Shown here: piece by piece, positions 1 to 13,800 of the stretch
Layout of the letters: every line of letters starts with the position of its first letter
Position numbering within the stretch: the stretch's first letter is position 1
Assembly: GCA_905160935.1 (NCBI GenBank)
Contig: CAJHZI010000299.1
Location: 238,501 to 302,500 of the forward strand
Length of the DNA stretch: 64,000 bases
Origin: Enchytraeus crypticus
Lineage: Eukaryota > Annelida > Clitellata > Enchytraeida > Enchytraeidae
Reading direction: 5' to 3'
Translations under genes and position numbers: made by a program
The notes under the pieces: generated by a model
Told to the model about the DNA's origin: nothing
Database searches by the model: none
What the model saw: only the letters and a program-made list of their open reading frames with translations

Positions 1-335
1 TACTAGTATTAATAATGCTGATATTAGTACTCGTGGTATTAATACTGTTGGTATTAATACTACTGGTATTAATACTACTGGTATTAATACTACTGGTATT
101 AATACTACTGGTATTAATACTACTGGTATTAATACTACTGGTATTAGTACTACTGGTATTAATACTATTGGTATTAATACTACTGGTATTAATACTGCTG
201 GTATTAATACTGTTGGTTGGTATTAATACTACTGGTATTAATACTACTGGTATTAATACTACTGGTATTAATACTGTTGGTATCAATACTACTGGTATTA
301 ATACTACTGGTATTAATACTACTTGTATTAATACT
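1..335. repeat. 15-bp minisatellite
   Basis: About 20 copies of a TATTAATACTACTGG-like 15-bp unit with point variants. The period is a multiple of three, so it leaves an open hydrophobic frame with LILLV repeats, but there is no sign of a real protein. Confidence 0.9.
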
Positions 336-1013
336 ATGTTATGTTCATATTTTCTGAGGTGCGTTCCCCATTTCCCCTGCAGGGGCCCATATTAAACACT
401 AGGGGACCTGTAAATAAGTTACAGGAGTGGCCTAAAAATTCTGACCGTTCCCCTAGCTCTCAATTCTCATTTTAACCATAGGGTGTTACGGTGGTATATA
501 GGGCAGGTAGCGAAACGTTCCACTGCACAAACATTGTCTGGTGAACAATCAACGTGCATTACCTTATAGAACGTCGTAAACAACATAACATAGTTATATG
601 ACAGTCTACTGGAGTCTAGAACTGAAGCAGCCTCTTATATTCTCCCGTTTACTCTTATACCAGGTAAATAATATAGCTGCTATTATACTTTATAAATTGC
701 AATGGTTAAGTATCAATCAATCAATCAGTTTTGATTTAGAGTTCGGTTTCTTTGCAGAAAGCAATAGAAGAGACAATGAGAAGTCATGCTATTCCCACGT
801 TATGGGCTGCCATAAGGTGTGGATATATCATTCTGTGAATGGATTGACTCGTTAATCGATGTGGTTTTCTATGGAGCGTGAAAGATGAATGTGAGTAGTA
901 ATTGTATCTTGGACCTGCCACTTGATACAACTCTAGAAAGAGACAGGGAAAGCCAAGTTTAACTTCAGTTTACTGCTCGATGGCGTATCAGTGAACCGGA
1001 GAGCAATAAAGTA
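336..1013. other. Non-coding stretch, no gene recognised
   Basis: No gene seen. Around 870-950 there is a diverged fragment of the SINE family also present at 52612-52890 (shared text like TTGGACCTGCCACTTG). The rest is unremarkable AT-rich sequence. Confidence 0.5.
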
Positions 1014-1232
1014 AAAGTGAAATGATCAACCATATTAGTATCTATCACTTTTAAAACCACATGTTTAAACCGTTAGGCAATTTGGACCATTTTCTGTATA
1101 ACCAGTCCAGTGAATGTCCGTAATTTTACTATCAGATCAGCGCGGCTGGGATTCGAACCCGCGAGAGTTCAATTCACCTCAGGATCTGCATGCCCTTACC
1201 CCTACGCTATTGAGACATTCAATGGATTTGAA
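1014..1232 (-). repeat. tRNA-derived SINE, family 2
   Basis: The reverse complement carries a tRNA-like B box (GGGTTCGAATCCC form; seen here as GGGATTCGAACCC near 1149) and an A box near the CAATAGCG-type sequence. It continues into a unique tail with TGATCATTTCACT. Other copies lie at 46490-46735 (+), 53140-53356 (-) and partly at 10611-10745 and 38086-38215. Confidence 0.75.
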
Positions 1233-1355
1233 CCACGTACCTACAGATCGACAGCCTACAATCAACACAACCAGCAAGATTAGTCACCGGCTCAGCCCAA
1301 ATTAAATTTGCAAAATGTAAATTAGCTTGCAGCTGATGATTTTTTACTGTTAGTG

Positions 1356-1590
1356 TTAGTTGTAAATGTTAGTCGAAGCTGAGGAAGGCACAGGAGGCCC
1401 ACCTCGCCATAGGCAGAATCCCCCAAGAATAATGGTATAGCAAAAGGAATGTTGTAGATGTTTTAAAGATCCACTCGTATGTGGACGTGAAGAGGAAAAT
1501 GGAAGATAGATAATAATGGAGGCGTTATATACCATGGACCTGCCAGTAGGCAGTGCACTAAGAGAGAGAGAGAGAGATAGAGGGGAGAGT
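1356..1590 (+). repeat. SINE with LINE-type 3' tail ending in (GA)n
   Basis: A head with GTTAGTCGAAGCTGAGGAAG is joined to a tail (CACTCGTATGTGGA, then ACCATGGACCTGCCAGTAGG, GCAGTGCACTAAGAGAGAG). The tail matches the 3' end of the RTE-like LINEs in this window. This is the usual arrangement of a SINE sharing the 3' tail of a partner LINE. Similar heads occur at 18430-18785 and 59795-60066. Confidence 0.65.
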
Positions 1591-1597
1591 GTTAGTT

Positions 1598-1775
1598 CTT
1601 GGACTTGCACTGTTTTGATCTCGCTTTCTCTTGTGGTCTTTGTGTACTCAGTCGTCATCGCGTGGTGCTTTGGCGTCTGTTGTTGCAGAGTCTGCTTGAG
1701 ACGTCCCTGACATTGCTCTGTGATGAGGACGAGACGCTAATTTCTTATTGATTGTTTGATTGATTGCTTGTTAAA
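1598..1775 (+). repeat. SINE-like repeat with TTGATTGA tail
   Basis: Starts near GGACTTGCACTGTTTTGATC, contains GAGACGTCCCTGACATTG and ends in TTATTGATTGTTTGATTG. A close copy is at 35983-36158 and a partial one at 2920-3037. It ends about 12 bases before the acceptor at 1786, so it forms the immediate upstream flank of the gene A signal-peptide exon. Confidence 0.65.
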
Positions 1776-1786
1776 TTCATTCATAG

Positions 1787-1860
1787 AAGACTCTGTCTAT
1801 ATGATATGGCGACGTTTCGAAACTCAGTTCTCGTGGTTCTACTAATTCTTCATGCAACAG
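1787..1860 (+). CDS. Gene A exon with start codon and signal peptide
   Basis: ATG at 1806 opens MATFRNSVLVVLLILHAT, a short n-region followed by a hydrophobic core, and the exon ends in phase 1 at GTAAGT (1861). An AG just before 1787 followed by AAGAC matches the gene B signal exon (AG then AAGAC, ATG 18-19 bases later). This suggests a 5' UTR intron ending there in both genes. The start is chosen because the hydrophobic core follows directly and the frame continues into the next microexon. Confidence 0.75.
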
Positions 1861-4800
1861 GTAAGTAATCTTAATCTACTGTGCTACATGAGAGTGTTTC
1901 TACGGTTCAACATTTGTCGTAATCTCTCTTGGAATTAATCCTGCAAAATAGGCTTCAATAGTTCTATTTAAATATTTTTTTGGGTAAACAGAATAGTTTT
2001 CTCAGGGATTGACGCCCCCTGCCCGGTAAATGTCAGTCAGAGCTGAGGAAGGCATGGGGGGGACCACCTCGTCAAAAAGCATATCCCCAAGAAAATAATG
2101 GTATATCACAACAAAAATGAACGCCCCCAGTCCCGTGTACCCCTTAAATGGGGAGAAGGTTGTAAGAATCTCATGGCCAGACGGCACCTTGGGTGCCCCA
2201 CAGATATACCAGGAGGACATACCATGCGCTCCAAAAGGATATTTTTAAATAAAAAAGACCAGGGCTATGAGAGTGTCCAATAATAAAGGTGAAGTTAATA
2301 TCACAATAAATGGTACGAAATTGGAACAGGTAAGGAGTTTCAAATATTTGGGTCATACTATAACCGATGATGGCAAATGTGAGACGGAAATATGCAGCAG
2401 GATTGCACAAGCAAAAGCGGCCTTTGGTAGTAGAAAAGAACTATTAACAAAAAGTCTAAAGAAAGACACAAAGATAAAGATAGTGAAAAAATTGGTTTGG
2501 ACCACGCTATTGTATGGATGTGAAACATAGACCTTAAGGAAGGAAGATATTAGGAAACTGGAGGCATTAGAAATGTGGATTTGGAGAAGAATGGAGAGGA
2601 TTAGCTGGACTCAAAAGGTTACAAATAAGGAAGTCCTGGAGAGAGTTGGCACAGATAGACAGTTGATAAATGTATTAAGAAATAGGAAGAAGAGTTAAAT
2701 AGGACACATTCTAAGGGGGGAAGGTCTATTAAAAGAGGTCATAGAAGGTAGAATGGAAGGAAAAAGAGGCAGGGGCAGGCCGAGATTAGGTATGTTAGAT
2801 GGTTTAAAAACCCACTCGTATGTGGAAATGAAGAGGAAGGCGGAAGACAGAGAAGAGTGGAGGCGTTATGTACCATGGATCTGCCAGTAGGCAGTGCACT
2901 AAGAGAGATTTCTATTTAAATTTTTTATCGTGTGGTGTTTTGGCGCCTGTTTGTGTAGAATCTGCAAGAGACGTCCCTGAGATTATTTTATTGGGTGGAA
3001 CTGGACATTAAGTTCATATTGATTGATTGATTGATTCCATACTGAAATCGACTCTGTTAATTGTTATTTAAAATGCAGGTTAAGGTTTTGTATTCCTATA
3101 CAAAGCCTGTCTTTATATTAAATTATGAAGTTTTTTTCAAAACGACAACATATTTACGCTTGCATTTTCACAAATATCCAAATTAAAAAAAAAGTATATT
3201 ATTAAAAATAAAACTTATTTTGCGCTTTGAATATATTAAAATGAAATAAGAGTAATTATTCCTGAGATTCATAAGGCTTAAGGTCATCGAGCTTGATACA
3301 TAAAAATTGCATCAGTATTCATGCCTACGATCAGCATTAGCACAATATCAACCTTCAAGTTTCTGCTTGAAAAAGAACGATAAGATATCCATAATATATA
3401 AAAATATCAATATACAAAAGAATAGCAATCAAATTATAATAAATCGTAATGAGGTTATGTGCGGGAAAGATAGCGTTTGAAATTGACATAGGAAAGCTTG
3501 TGTCAGTGTAAATTTTATTTCACTATCTCCTGATTAGCCTCTAACGACATGACATGTGCTGCATATGGCTTATTGAACTGTAGAAGAAATCTTTATACAG
3601 AAACTAAAATTAGTAAAATGATTATCTACATGTATGCCATTCCTGACGTTACCTGACGCGCACACATACGGATCTGTTTATTCGTTTTGAAATACTAATA
3701 AATCTACTTGTTATTATTTGATTGCAGCAATGATACAAGGACAACGAAGTGGGGGTATGAAAATCAATCAATAAATTATTCGTTAGTTTAACCAATCAGT
3801 CAATCGATCAAATAAGCATTGGCATATTTTTTATAAAATATTTAGTAATTTGATTTTTGTTTGCATTTTGCTACATGATTTCTACGGTATTTCCGATTTT
3901 GTGATAATAAACTCTTTCTATGTGGCGTTCTGCCAAGTGACTGGTCCGTTGCATATATGCTTACTCACATTCTGATTTTCATGCTCTCTAAAAACATTCC
4001 ATCAATCAACGAGTTAATCCATTCGCAAAGGCTCTGCCTTATCAATACCTTAATGTAGCCTATTGCTTGGCAATAATAAGCTTCTGAGGTGGTTTATCAT
4101 TGTCTCCCTCAGTTCCTAACTCAGTCGCCTCTTGCCACATATTTAAAGCTGGTCGATCCTTCAGTATCCCGGACACAATACGGTTAGATAATAGCTTATA
4201 CTAATCTAATCAACCGATCAATCAAAAATAGATTTTTCTGATTTTCAATAATTCACTCAGTAAGTTAGTCTCTCAATTACGCAGATATTACCAGACTTTA
4301 CAGTACATACCAAAACTCTAAGACTGAGACCTAGTCCTGACCTTCGAGACTGAGACCAAGACCTGACCTTCGAGACTGAGACCAAGACCTGACCTTCGAG
4401 ACTGAGACCAAGACCTTATCTTCAAGACTGAGACCAAGACCTTTCCTTGGAGACTGAGACCAAGACCTGACCTTCGAGACTGAGACCAAGCCTGACCTTC
4501 GAGACTGAGACCAAACCTGACCTTCGAGACTGAGACCAAGTCCTGACCTTCGAGACTGAGACCAAATCCTGACCTTCGAGACTGAGACCAAGACCTGACC
4601 TTTGAGAACAAGTTCAAGAGCAAGAACGATAACGATCTCCAAGCTTGGAGTAATTGAGGTGGTAGGCCTAAACTATGTGCAGACTTCTACATGAGCTGGT
4701 TACTGGCCTACTGTTAGAAGAATTATTGAAACAACATATCCTACTGACACTAGTACTAAAAGGCTACTGATAGGCCTTTATAACGTAATTTACATTTGAT

Positions 4801-7800
4801 ACGCCTAAATATTTCATTTTTGAAGTTATTACTCATTAGTGCATTCCCAGTATTTTGTCCGGGTTGTTTGAAGAATAGATTACACGGTGACTGCACATAT
4901 CGTAGAAGGCGACTAAGGCATTAAGATCTAAACCAACGATAGAAAGGGCATTCGGTTGGTCAGCGCCTAGGCTCCAGAAATTGCTACGAAATTTTCTACA
5001 TTCCGAGTCTAGTTCAACTGCGGTTAACAGGAAGAAAAAGAAGATGATGATGATTATTTATAAGTGTCATAGGATTATAATTGGCCTTTTTCTGAATGTA
5101 GGCCGGCATACTCTATAGGCCCTATATTGTAGTTTAGCGTTAGATTTAATTGATTTTTCCATAACGGCTGCAGACTAAATATTTACTCAATATATTAATT
5201 TGCGGACAGTCATCAAATTCAATCATTACGTACTACGTTATTCTTATCATTTTTAAGGAGTTGTGAAAGGACAATCTGCAAGAATTATACATGTATGATG
5301 ATACATGTATAATTCTTGCAGATTGTCCTTTCACAACTCCTTAAAAATGATAAGAATAATACGCAGTGGTCTCAAAAATATTCAAGACCAATGACTCGAG
5401 ACCGAGATCAAGACCAAGACCGGTAAAACCCGATCTCAAGCGGGCTCAAGACCAAGACCAGGTCTCGAGCACTACAAGTCTGGATATTAAAGTAAGATAT
5501 TAAATCTTTCAGTCTTTCAATTATTCAGTCGCTGATTTGATCAACGCCCCATGTTTGCACAGCTAAGCCCGGAGAATGTCCGTTCACCATCCAGGGCTGC
5601 CCCGCTGATCAGGAAATCTCCAACAAGTGCTCAGATGACTACGATTGTAAGGGATCTCAGAAGTGCTGCTCCACTGGCTGCGGTCTCGCTTGCACGAGTA
5701 TAGGTTCTATTCACAACCTCTCGCTGACTGAAGCCTTAATATATAGAATCAATCTAATTACGCTAATCCACTAACACAATTAACGAAGTTACTAGGAAAT
5801 CACTCATATTTTTATTTCTATTTTTTATTAAAATTCAATATTTGAATTTAGTTATTTTTTCGTGACTAATTTAGTTTGATGTAATTCAGTTAGGTGGCTT
5901 GCTTATAAATGATTAATTAGAATATGGTAAGCTAACGCATATATTGATTGATATATTGCTGTATGCTATTCTCTTGTATTCAAATCAATGAAACTTAGTT
6001 TTAAAACTTCGGATACCACTCTATTAGAAATCTGTCTATGCTGCCTTTTCAAACACTATCAGTATCGTTATAAAACACGCCATTTAGTACTTTAAAAAGT
6101 GAAAGCGATATGCGAAGCAGTGAAGTGGAAGGATGAATTTGATAACCTAGTGAATGAATGAATGAATGATTGGTTGATTGATTTATTGATTGATTGATTT
6201 ATTGAATGAATACAGCCGGAGAACCTAAGCCGTACCCCGTTAAGCCGGGAGAGTGTAAGCCGGTGAACTGGGCGGCTATTCAGTGCCTGGCTATGGACGA
6301 GGAAGCGAAGAGGATCGAGTGTAGCTCTGACAACGACTGCTCGGGCGAGGCCAAGTGCTGCGAGAACCCCTGCACCGAGAAACGCTGCAGACTACCAGGT
6401 ACTGGGTGACAGCATTCCAAGATTTAGAAGATTTTCGGCACTATTCTTACTGCAGTGACAACTTTTAATCTGTAGTGATATATGCAGGGAAGACGTTTTT
6501 GACATAATCCTTAGATGAGGAAACGGACGTTGAGTCTTTGTTTTTATTGCTTTACTATGTATTTAAATTATAAAGAATCGCGAACAGCACTCATAATAAA
6601 ACGGACGTTTAACATGTATTACTATTACTTTTTTACTGCTTTTGAAATAGGAGAATCGCAAATTGAAACAGTATTATACGGCAATCAAATAAAGTTCTTT
6701 ACTGTACGTTTACATTAAAGCAGAATAACTCTTATTAAATTTAGTAACTTTATGACATCTTAGCATTAGATATCTAAGAATTTTTTAATTGTTGACAAAG
6801 TCCCATGTGATATGATTCCTTTCATGCCTATCTGTGATCTGAAGTCCTCGTTAATTCTGTGTGATTTGTTTTTATTGATGCAACGATTCGGCTCGTAACA
6901 ATTGTGCGTACTAAAAGCTCATTAGTTTTGTATAGAATTGCGACTATTAGTACTCGCATGTCGTACTGGTACTCTAAACATTAAACATATAATTTTATTT
7001 GAAGAGTATTATAAATTCTTAAAGTTCTACTTGTTGCTTTACGACCACAGCTCAATGCCCCTACTTCGATCCGCAGAGAGCGTGCCTTGTGCAGAACCCG
7101 AGCGAGTGCACGGCCGGTGAGAAGTGCGACAACGGAGCGTCGTGCTGTGAGTACGAGTGCGGTGGTACCAGGTGCGAGCCTGAGCTCTGTCCTGGTGTAA
7201 ATCCTAACATAAGATGTATAACTACAAACAAACAAGAGTGCAACTCTACTGACGACTGTGGCGCTGACTCCATCTGCTGCTCATACGAGTGTGGTGGAAG
7301 AAAATGTGTGCCTAGAGGTAAGTGCCTACCAGTGTGTGCCTAGAGGTAAGTGCCTATGTTTGCGGTGGAAGAAAATGTGTGCATACATAGAGGTAAGTGC
7401 CTACGAGTGTGTGCCAAGAGGTAAGTGCCTACGAGTGTGTGCCTAGAGGTAAGTGCCTACTAGTGTGTATCTAGAGGTAAGTGCCTACCAGTGTGTGCCT
7501 AGAGGTAAGTGCCTACGAGTGTATGCCTAGAGGTAAGTGCCCACGAGTGTGTTGGAAGAAGATGTGTGCCTAGAGGTATGTGAAATAATATATTATACTC
7601 TAAAGTGGCTTTATATATTGCTGGAAGGAACGAGAAACAAATATAAATGTAAATCGAGTGAAAAATGTTAAAGTTCTCGAATACTTTTAAATACTCTTGG
7701 TGAAAGAAAACAGTCATGAGTTGCCTTCATGATAGCTTGTCATGAACATTTTAATAGCTTTCATATCATCTTATTAACAATTCGTCCATATATATATGTG

Positions 7801-10800
7801 TATATGTATTCGTCTTTGTCTATTCACCATTATCTTTTCGTCCATATTTATTTGCATAGGACGTCCGCTGATGATAGCATGAAACTCTAATCAGGATTGA
7901 TTTTTCAAATAAAAAATGTAAACAGATAAAATGAATCCGTAGTGATAAACATTTGTCACTTGGCTGGTCGTTCAAATTGACGTCGATCTGAACATTGCGT
8001 TGTTGAGGTCAGACCAGATGACGAAAGAGACGTTCGAGTTCAAATACTAGTTATTTTACATACGTTTTATTCAGCACTCAAATCTTCTGATGCCTTGCTA
8101 AACTCTGAGTTCAATACAAGCAAGCTATGTTAACAGTAACTTGTTGTTACCCTAATCTTTTAGACGGTAGCTCGAGTGTGTCGAGTCGTCTTGAAGAGAA
8201 ACCTTGTGCTTCTGAACCTTGACGTTAAACACACTACAACCTACCCACCTACCCACCTACCTATCTACCCTACCAAGCTATATTAATCAATTTTACGCTG
8301 GAAAGAATTATGGCCAATTTTTGAGAGTTTTAAACAACATTAAGAAAATTGAATGAAATCACTAAACTTTGGATTATATTAATTGATGCTGGTTTAATTG
8401 ATTGATATTCAGATGTACCAGCCCACAGTGGTTACTGCCCAGACTACTCGAATGTCAAGGTCATGTGTCCTGCGGTCATTCCAGTGGATGAATGTAGCAG
8501 TGATGACGAATGCTATGCTGGAAAGAAATGCTGCAGAAAAATCTGCGGTGGATTGGGATGCCTGAATACAGGTAAGAATTACTTAGACGCATTAATAAAA
8601 GTGTCTTGGTTATTATTATTAATAAAAGTGTCTTGATTATTATTATTAATAAAAGTGTCTTGATTATTATTATTAATAAAAGTGTCTCGATTATTATTAT
8701 TAATAAAAGTGTCTTGATTATTACTATTAATAAAAGTGTCTTGATTATTATTATTAATAAAAGTGTCTTGATTATTATTATTAATAAAAGTGTCTTGATT
8801 ATTATTATTAATAAAAGTGTCTTGATTATTATTGTGCTATTGATTGATTAGCGGTATTCAAACAAATTCAACTAAAATTACTTATTCTTTAAAAACATTT
8901 CATGATGAGTAAAAATTAGCTCTCAGCTTTTTGTTATCGTTGAACATCTCTCAATGTGGTACAATGCTTATTTCAAATTTAGACATATCAGTTCCTAATA
9001 AGATCTTGAGACATGAAGTATCAGTCTATGATAGAATAAGGCATGAAGTGTCAGTCTATGATAGAATAAGGCATGAAGTGTCAGTCTATGATAGAATAAG
9101 GCATGAAGTATCGGTCTATAATGGAATTAGGTATGACGTGCTTGATTTATTTTGCGTGGGTTTTTGATGTGAATTTGTAATTTAGATTGGTGCCTCGAAA
9201 TTTGTGTTGGAATTGAATCTGATAAATTTCAATGTCCGGGAAGAAAAGAGAAAAACAAAACAAAAGCAATTTAATATTTGTTGAACTACCTCTGATGAAT
9301 TTGTAAAGACCGTCGCTTTGGATTAAACAATTCATTTGCTTCTTTGCACGGTATTCCTTAATTCGGTTTATTCATTCAGTCTTTAATAAATAATTAATTT
9401 TTTCATGTACTTTTCATTGATATATAATTTATAATCTCCTATTTTTATTTTACTATTTCAGTCAGTGAACCACCCTCAAAGCCAGGAGGTACGTATTGTA
9501 TTAGACAGGCTTTTAGTAATTGTGTGATTGTAACGCCAATTCTCGCACTCCTTCACTCCTCTTCTGTCTGCACTTCTCTGCCTCTTCTCTGCCTTTCTGT
9601 TTCTCTCTTCCTCTATATTTCTCTCTTCCTCTTTATTTCTCTCTTCCTCTTTATTTCTCTCTTCCTCTTTATTTCTCTCTTCCTCTTTATTTCTGTCTTC
9701 CTCTTTATTTCTCTCTTCCTCTATATTTCTCTCTTTCTCTATATTTCTCTCTTCCTCTTTATTTCTCTCTTCCTCTATATTTCTCTCTTCCTCTTTATTT
9801 CTCTCTTCCTCTTTATTTCTCTCTTCCTCTTTATTTCTCTCTTCCTCTTTATTTCTCTCTTCCTCTTTATTTCTCTCTTCCTCTTTATTTCGCTCTTCCT
9901 CTTTATTTCTCTCTTCCTCTATATTTCTCTCTTCCTCTATATTTCTCTCTTTCTCTATATTTCTCTCTTCCTCTTTATTTCTCTCTTCCTCTATATTTCT
10001 CTCTTCCTCTTTATTTCTCTCTTCCTCTTTATTTCTCTCTTTCTCTATATTTCTCTCTTCCTCTATATTTCTCTCTTCCTCTATATTTCTCTCTTTCTCT
10101 ATATTTCTCTCTTTCTCTATATTTCTATCTTCCTCCGTGTTTTCCCTCTCAATGTACTCTGTAATGGCTTATCCTAATCGTGATTCGTAATCTTTCCTTG
10201 TATGCTTAACTGGGAGTTTGAAATATATAGGCTTCGTGTACAAATATTTACGTGTATTTAACTAATCAAAGTTTTAAATTGGACGAATTGAAAGACACAC
10301 TCTCATTGGTTCTTTCGACGACTTTAGTCATATTATGATTGAAAGACACGCTCTCATTGGTTCTTTCAACGCTTCATTGAGATTTATGCACGAGCATAGG
10401 TGTATATTTTGGTTTGTATATTACAATTAATGTGTATATATTTTGATTCTTAACAATATTGTGTATATTTTGATTCAGTTAGAAATAAATGATCATGGTT
10501 TTCTCTAGGTTCGATTCTCAACCATATCCATAGCTCGCTGTAGCATTCTACATGCGAGTTTGGTTTTAAGGTCCGAAGCCCAAGGGCTTCGTTCTTGTGT
10601 AGGCTACCGGAGTATCCTTATGTGAATGTCCGAGATTTTACTCTCTGAACAGCTCTTCTGAGAATTGATCCCAGGACCTCAGGAACAGCCATTTAAAACT
10701 TCATACCACTACCGAACTCGCTTACTCACTAAGCCATCGAGACATTCAAGGCTGTATCTTTTTATTTTTCGATTCTGAACTGCCTATCGGTGGATCTAAT

Positions 10801-13800
10801 TGCTTGGTATTGAAACTGTTTGATTATCTGAACAGAATTAAATGTTGTTAGAAATTAATTCAGATTCCGGATCAGATTTTATCATTTTATTAAAATCGAT
10901 TTTCATCTATTGTCAGTTGAGAGGCGACTAAATAATTTGCGATGGAATACTCGCGTAAATGATGATATCATTTGCGTGAGATGGTGTAACGATGTTATCA
11001 TTCACGTTCATCATTTACGGGAGTAAATGATGATATTAAATTAGTTATACATAAACTGAGTGTTAGTTCAATGTCAGTATTTCGATATTCGTTAAGTTAT
11101 TCTCAAGGAAATGCTTGGCCGAGTGATGAGCTAAATAAGTCAATCAATAGAAATTTAACGTCCGGTTGCTTGCCAAAAAGTAAAGATCGTCTATAGTACA
11201 GCATATCATAAATGTCAGAGATGACATTTGGTAAAATAACAGTTCTAAGAAGTAGAATACACAAATAAAAATTTACGAGCTGCTAAAATATCAATTCAAT
11301 AGGCTGTGCTATGAACCTGCAGTGTTTGCTATAGATAGGCCTTATCAAAAGGCTTAAACATAAAAATACAGTGTAGAGATATAGAAATAAATATTGTGTT
11401 TAAAAATGTCAAACTATCTTAAAATCAACTCTTTTCTAAATGAAAATGTGTACTTTAAATGGTCCGGTTGGTACACGAAGACTCTATAGCTAAACTATTT
11501 AATGGGTTGTAAAAGCTGGTAAAGCTAAGGTTAACGTCAGTTTCCTCACTCGAAAGCGATGTCAGTGACGTGAAAGCCCAGAATGTTTCATGTTTGACTA
11601 CAGTAAAGCCAGGAAGGTGCCCGCCTGCTCCGGAGTTTTGTATCGCCAATCAGACAGATCAGTGTTCAGAGGATTGGAATTGTACCGGGACAGAAAAGTG
11701 TTGCCCTTATGGCTGCAACCTAAGATGCTTGAACCCAGGTTGGAACATCAACAGCGACAACAACAACAACAACTCCCATTTCCACATCATCATCATCATT
11801 ATCATAGTTATCATTGTCATAGTCATCTTCATCACCTTCTCTTGAATTCAAGCCTTGAATTCAATCCAATTGAATTCAAGCCTTGCATTGAGCCTGAATT
11901 TCATTTTGTCTTTTCTAGTTTTATCACATATTGGACGCAACTTTCTCATCTCTGCCAATTGAAAGCTCTACTCCTAAACCTAAGCAGTAATATTGAAAAT
12001 GTAATAGCAGTTTGCTTTAAATATATTTTGGTGGTTGATTTTGTAACTACCTACAATTAAATTCAATATAATAAAAATGTGACTGTTTAATAAACGTGAC
12101 GCTTTGTCATAGTTTTTCCAAGCGGAGCCAAAAATTACGAACAGCTTGCTTGCTCTGTAATTTTTATTTAATTATTTATTGCATTATTTCAGGCGCTATT
12201 ACCTATACATTAATATTACAATTACTAATAGAATTAGGCATAAAAACTTACAATAAACTCAAGAACATCAAAACACTTAACTAGCATATTAGTATTATCC
12301 AGCAAGCACAATAGAATGTGCTTGTTTTATTATACTTTAATCTGTAATTAGACAGGAGAGTATCAGAACTAGGTAATCCGGTTTCCAGCAGCGCGATAGT
12401 TAAGCTGCTGTAACGCTTATATCTAAATAATAGTTGAGTACATTTATTATAGCAAGATCGAAACTTCTCTATTGAACCTATTGTAATTCAACGTTCACTC
12501 TTCTGATATATTCACAGCGGACACCCAAGGACAGTGCCCGTCCACTCCAGTTCCTAATGGAGGCGGTGGAGTGGTGGGTCCATGCGTAGAGGCATGTGAC
12601 TTCGTGAACAACTCTGGCTGTGGTGCGGGTCAGAGGTGTTGTACCACAGCGTGTGGGGGTCACATGTGTCAGGACCTACCTGATGGGCGTGAGTGGAGTT
12701 CAGTGATTTATTATAATTTATCAAACCTTTGGATTAATAAAATTATATGGGAATTTCATCGATTGACAAAAATAATATCAATTGACAGAGGTGTAGCTAA
12801 TAATGATAAAGAAATATTTGTCGATCTTGCTTGATAGCGCGTGAAAATCTTGATTAATTAAGTTTGCTATAAAATATATCTGTTTTTTAGTGCAGAAATT
12901 TTGTTAAAATATTAGTACTTGCGCAGAGTTGTATTTTTGAGCCCATAAAAACGTAGGTTCAGTCATAAAATAATTAAATAACTAATTTGATTAGTAAATA
13001 TACACCGACTTGTCTTCAACTCGTTAAATGATCATAACTGCAGTCTTATTCCACATAAAAGTGTGACGATTCATTGTCAAGGTTGAACGATTTAGCCAAT
13101 AGGAAATACGCAAGCAGACACTAGAAGGTGAAGGTCGGACGCAGTTTGTTGACAAACAAGTGTTGTTTTTGCATTGTCGATCGTTGCAGGTTGCTTTAAT
13201 AGCACAAAATAATAATTTTCAATGTGTTTGTTTCTTATTAGAAGATAGGAAATGATAAATTGCTTTGTTGACCGATGTAATCATCAGCTTCTACGGGTTA
13301 AATAGCAATTTAAATGTCAATTTAAAGAACATTTTTTAAATTTTTCGCGTAGTTAGCGTTACGTTTTATGCATTGTTTGTCAACAAACGACTGTCACTGT
13401 AGCGTCGTCACGTGAACTATGACTTACTGAATTTTACGGACAATTGTATATTGAGACAAAGGGCGACAGAATGGATTTAATTGGCAGATAAATTGAGAAT
13501 TAATAAATTTGTAAATCTATAAGCGGCCACATGATTCATAAATACAAGTGATCAAGTAATATAATATACTAATTATCCCATCCGTTTTAGTTGGACAGAA
13601 GAATCACAAATCACAACTTCTAGCGGTAGATGTTCCGCGTTAGATTATTAACATGGCAATACTGTAAATAAGTCCAAGCTAAAAATTTCTATACTACTTC
13701 TTTATCGCTAGTACTCCGCCACGTCCAAAGTACATATTCCTACTCAGATTCTACCAGCACACTCCTTCAAGAGCATTCCATAGATCAGCAATTTAATCAC

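Noticed and set aside
15-395. 126-residue hydrophobic frame
   Set aside because: Translation of the 15-bp minisatellite.
4318-4642. Minus-strand frames with VSVSKVRSWSQS repeats
   Set aside because: Translation of the 26-bp minisatellite.
7318-7577. Regular repeats resembling a CRISPR array
   Set aside because: The repeats are contiguous without unique spacers, start at an exon end and lie in a eukaryotic intron.
9520-10177. Open frames over 200 residues with LPLYFS or FISLFL repeats
   Set aside because: They translate an 18-bp satellite whose period keeps every frame open; there is no start context, codon bias or homology.
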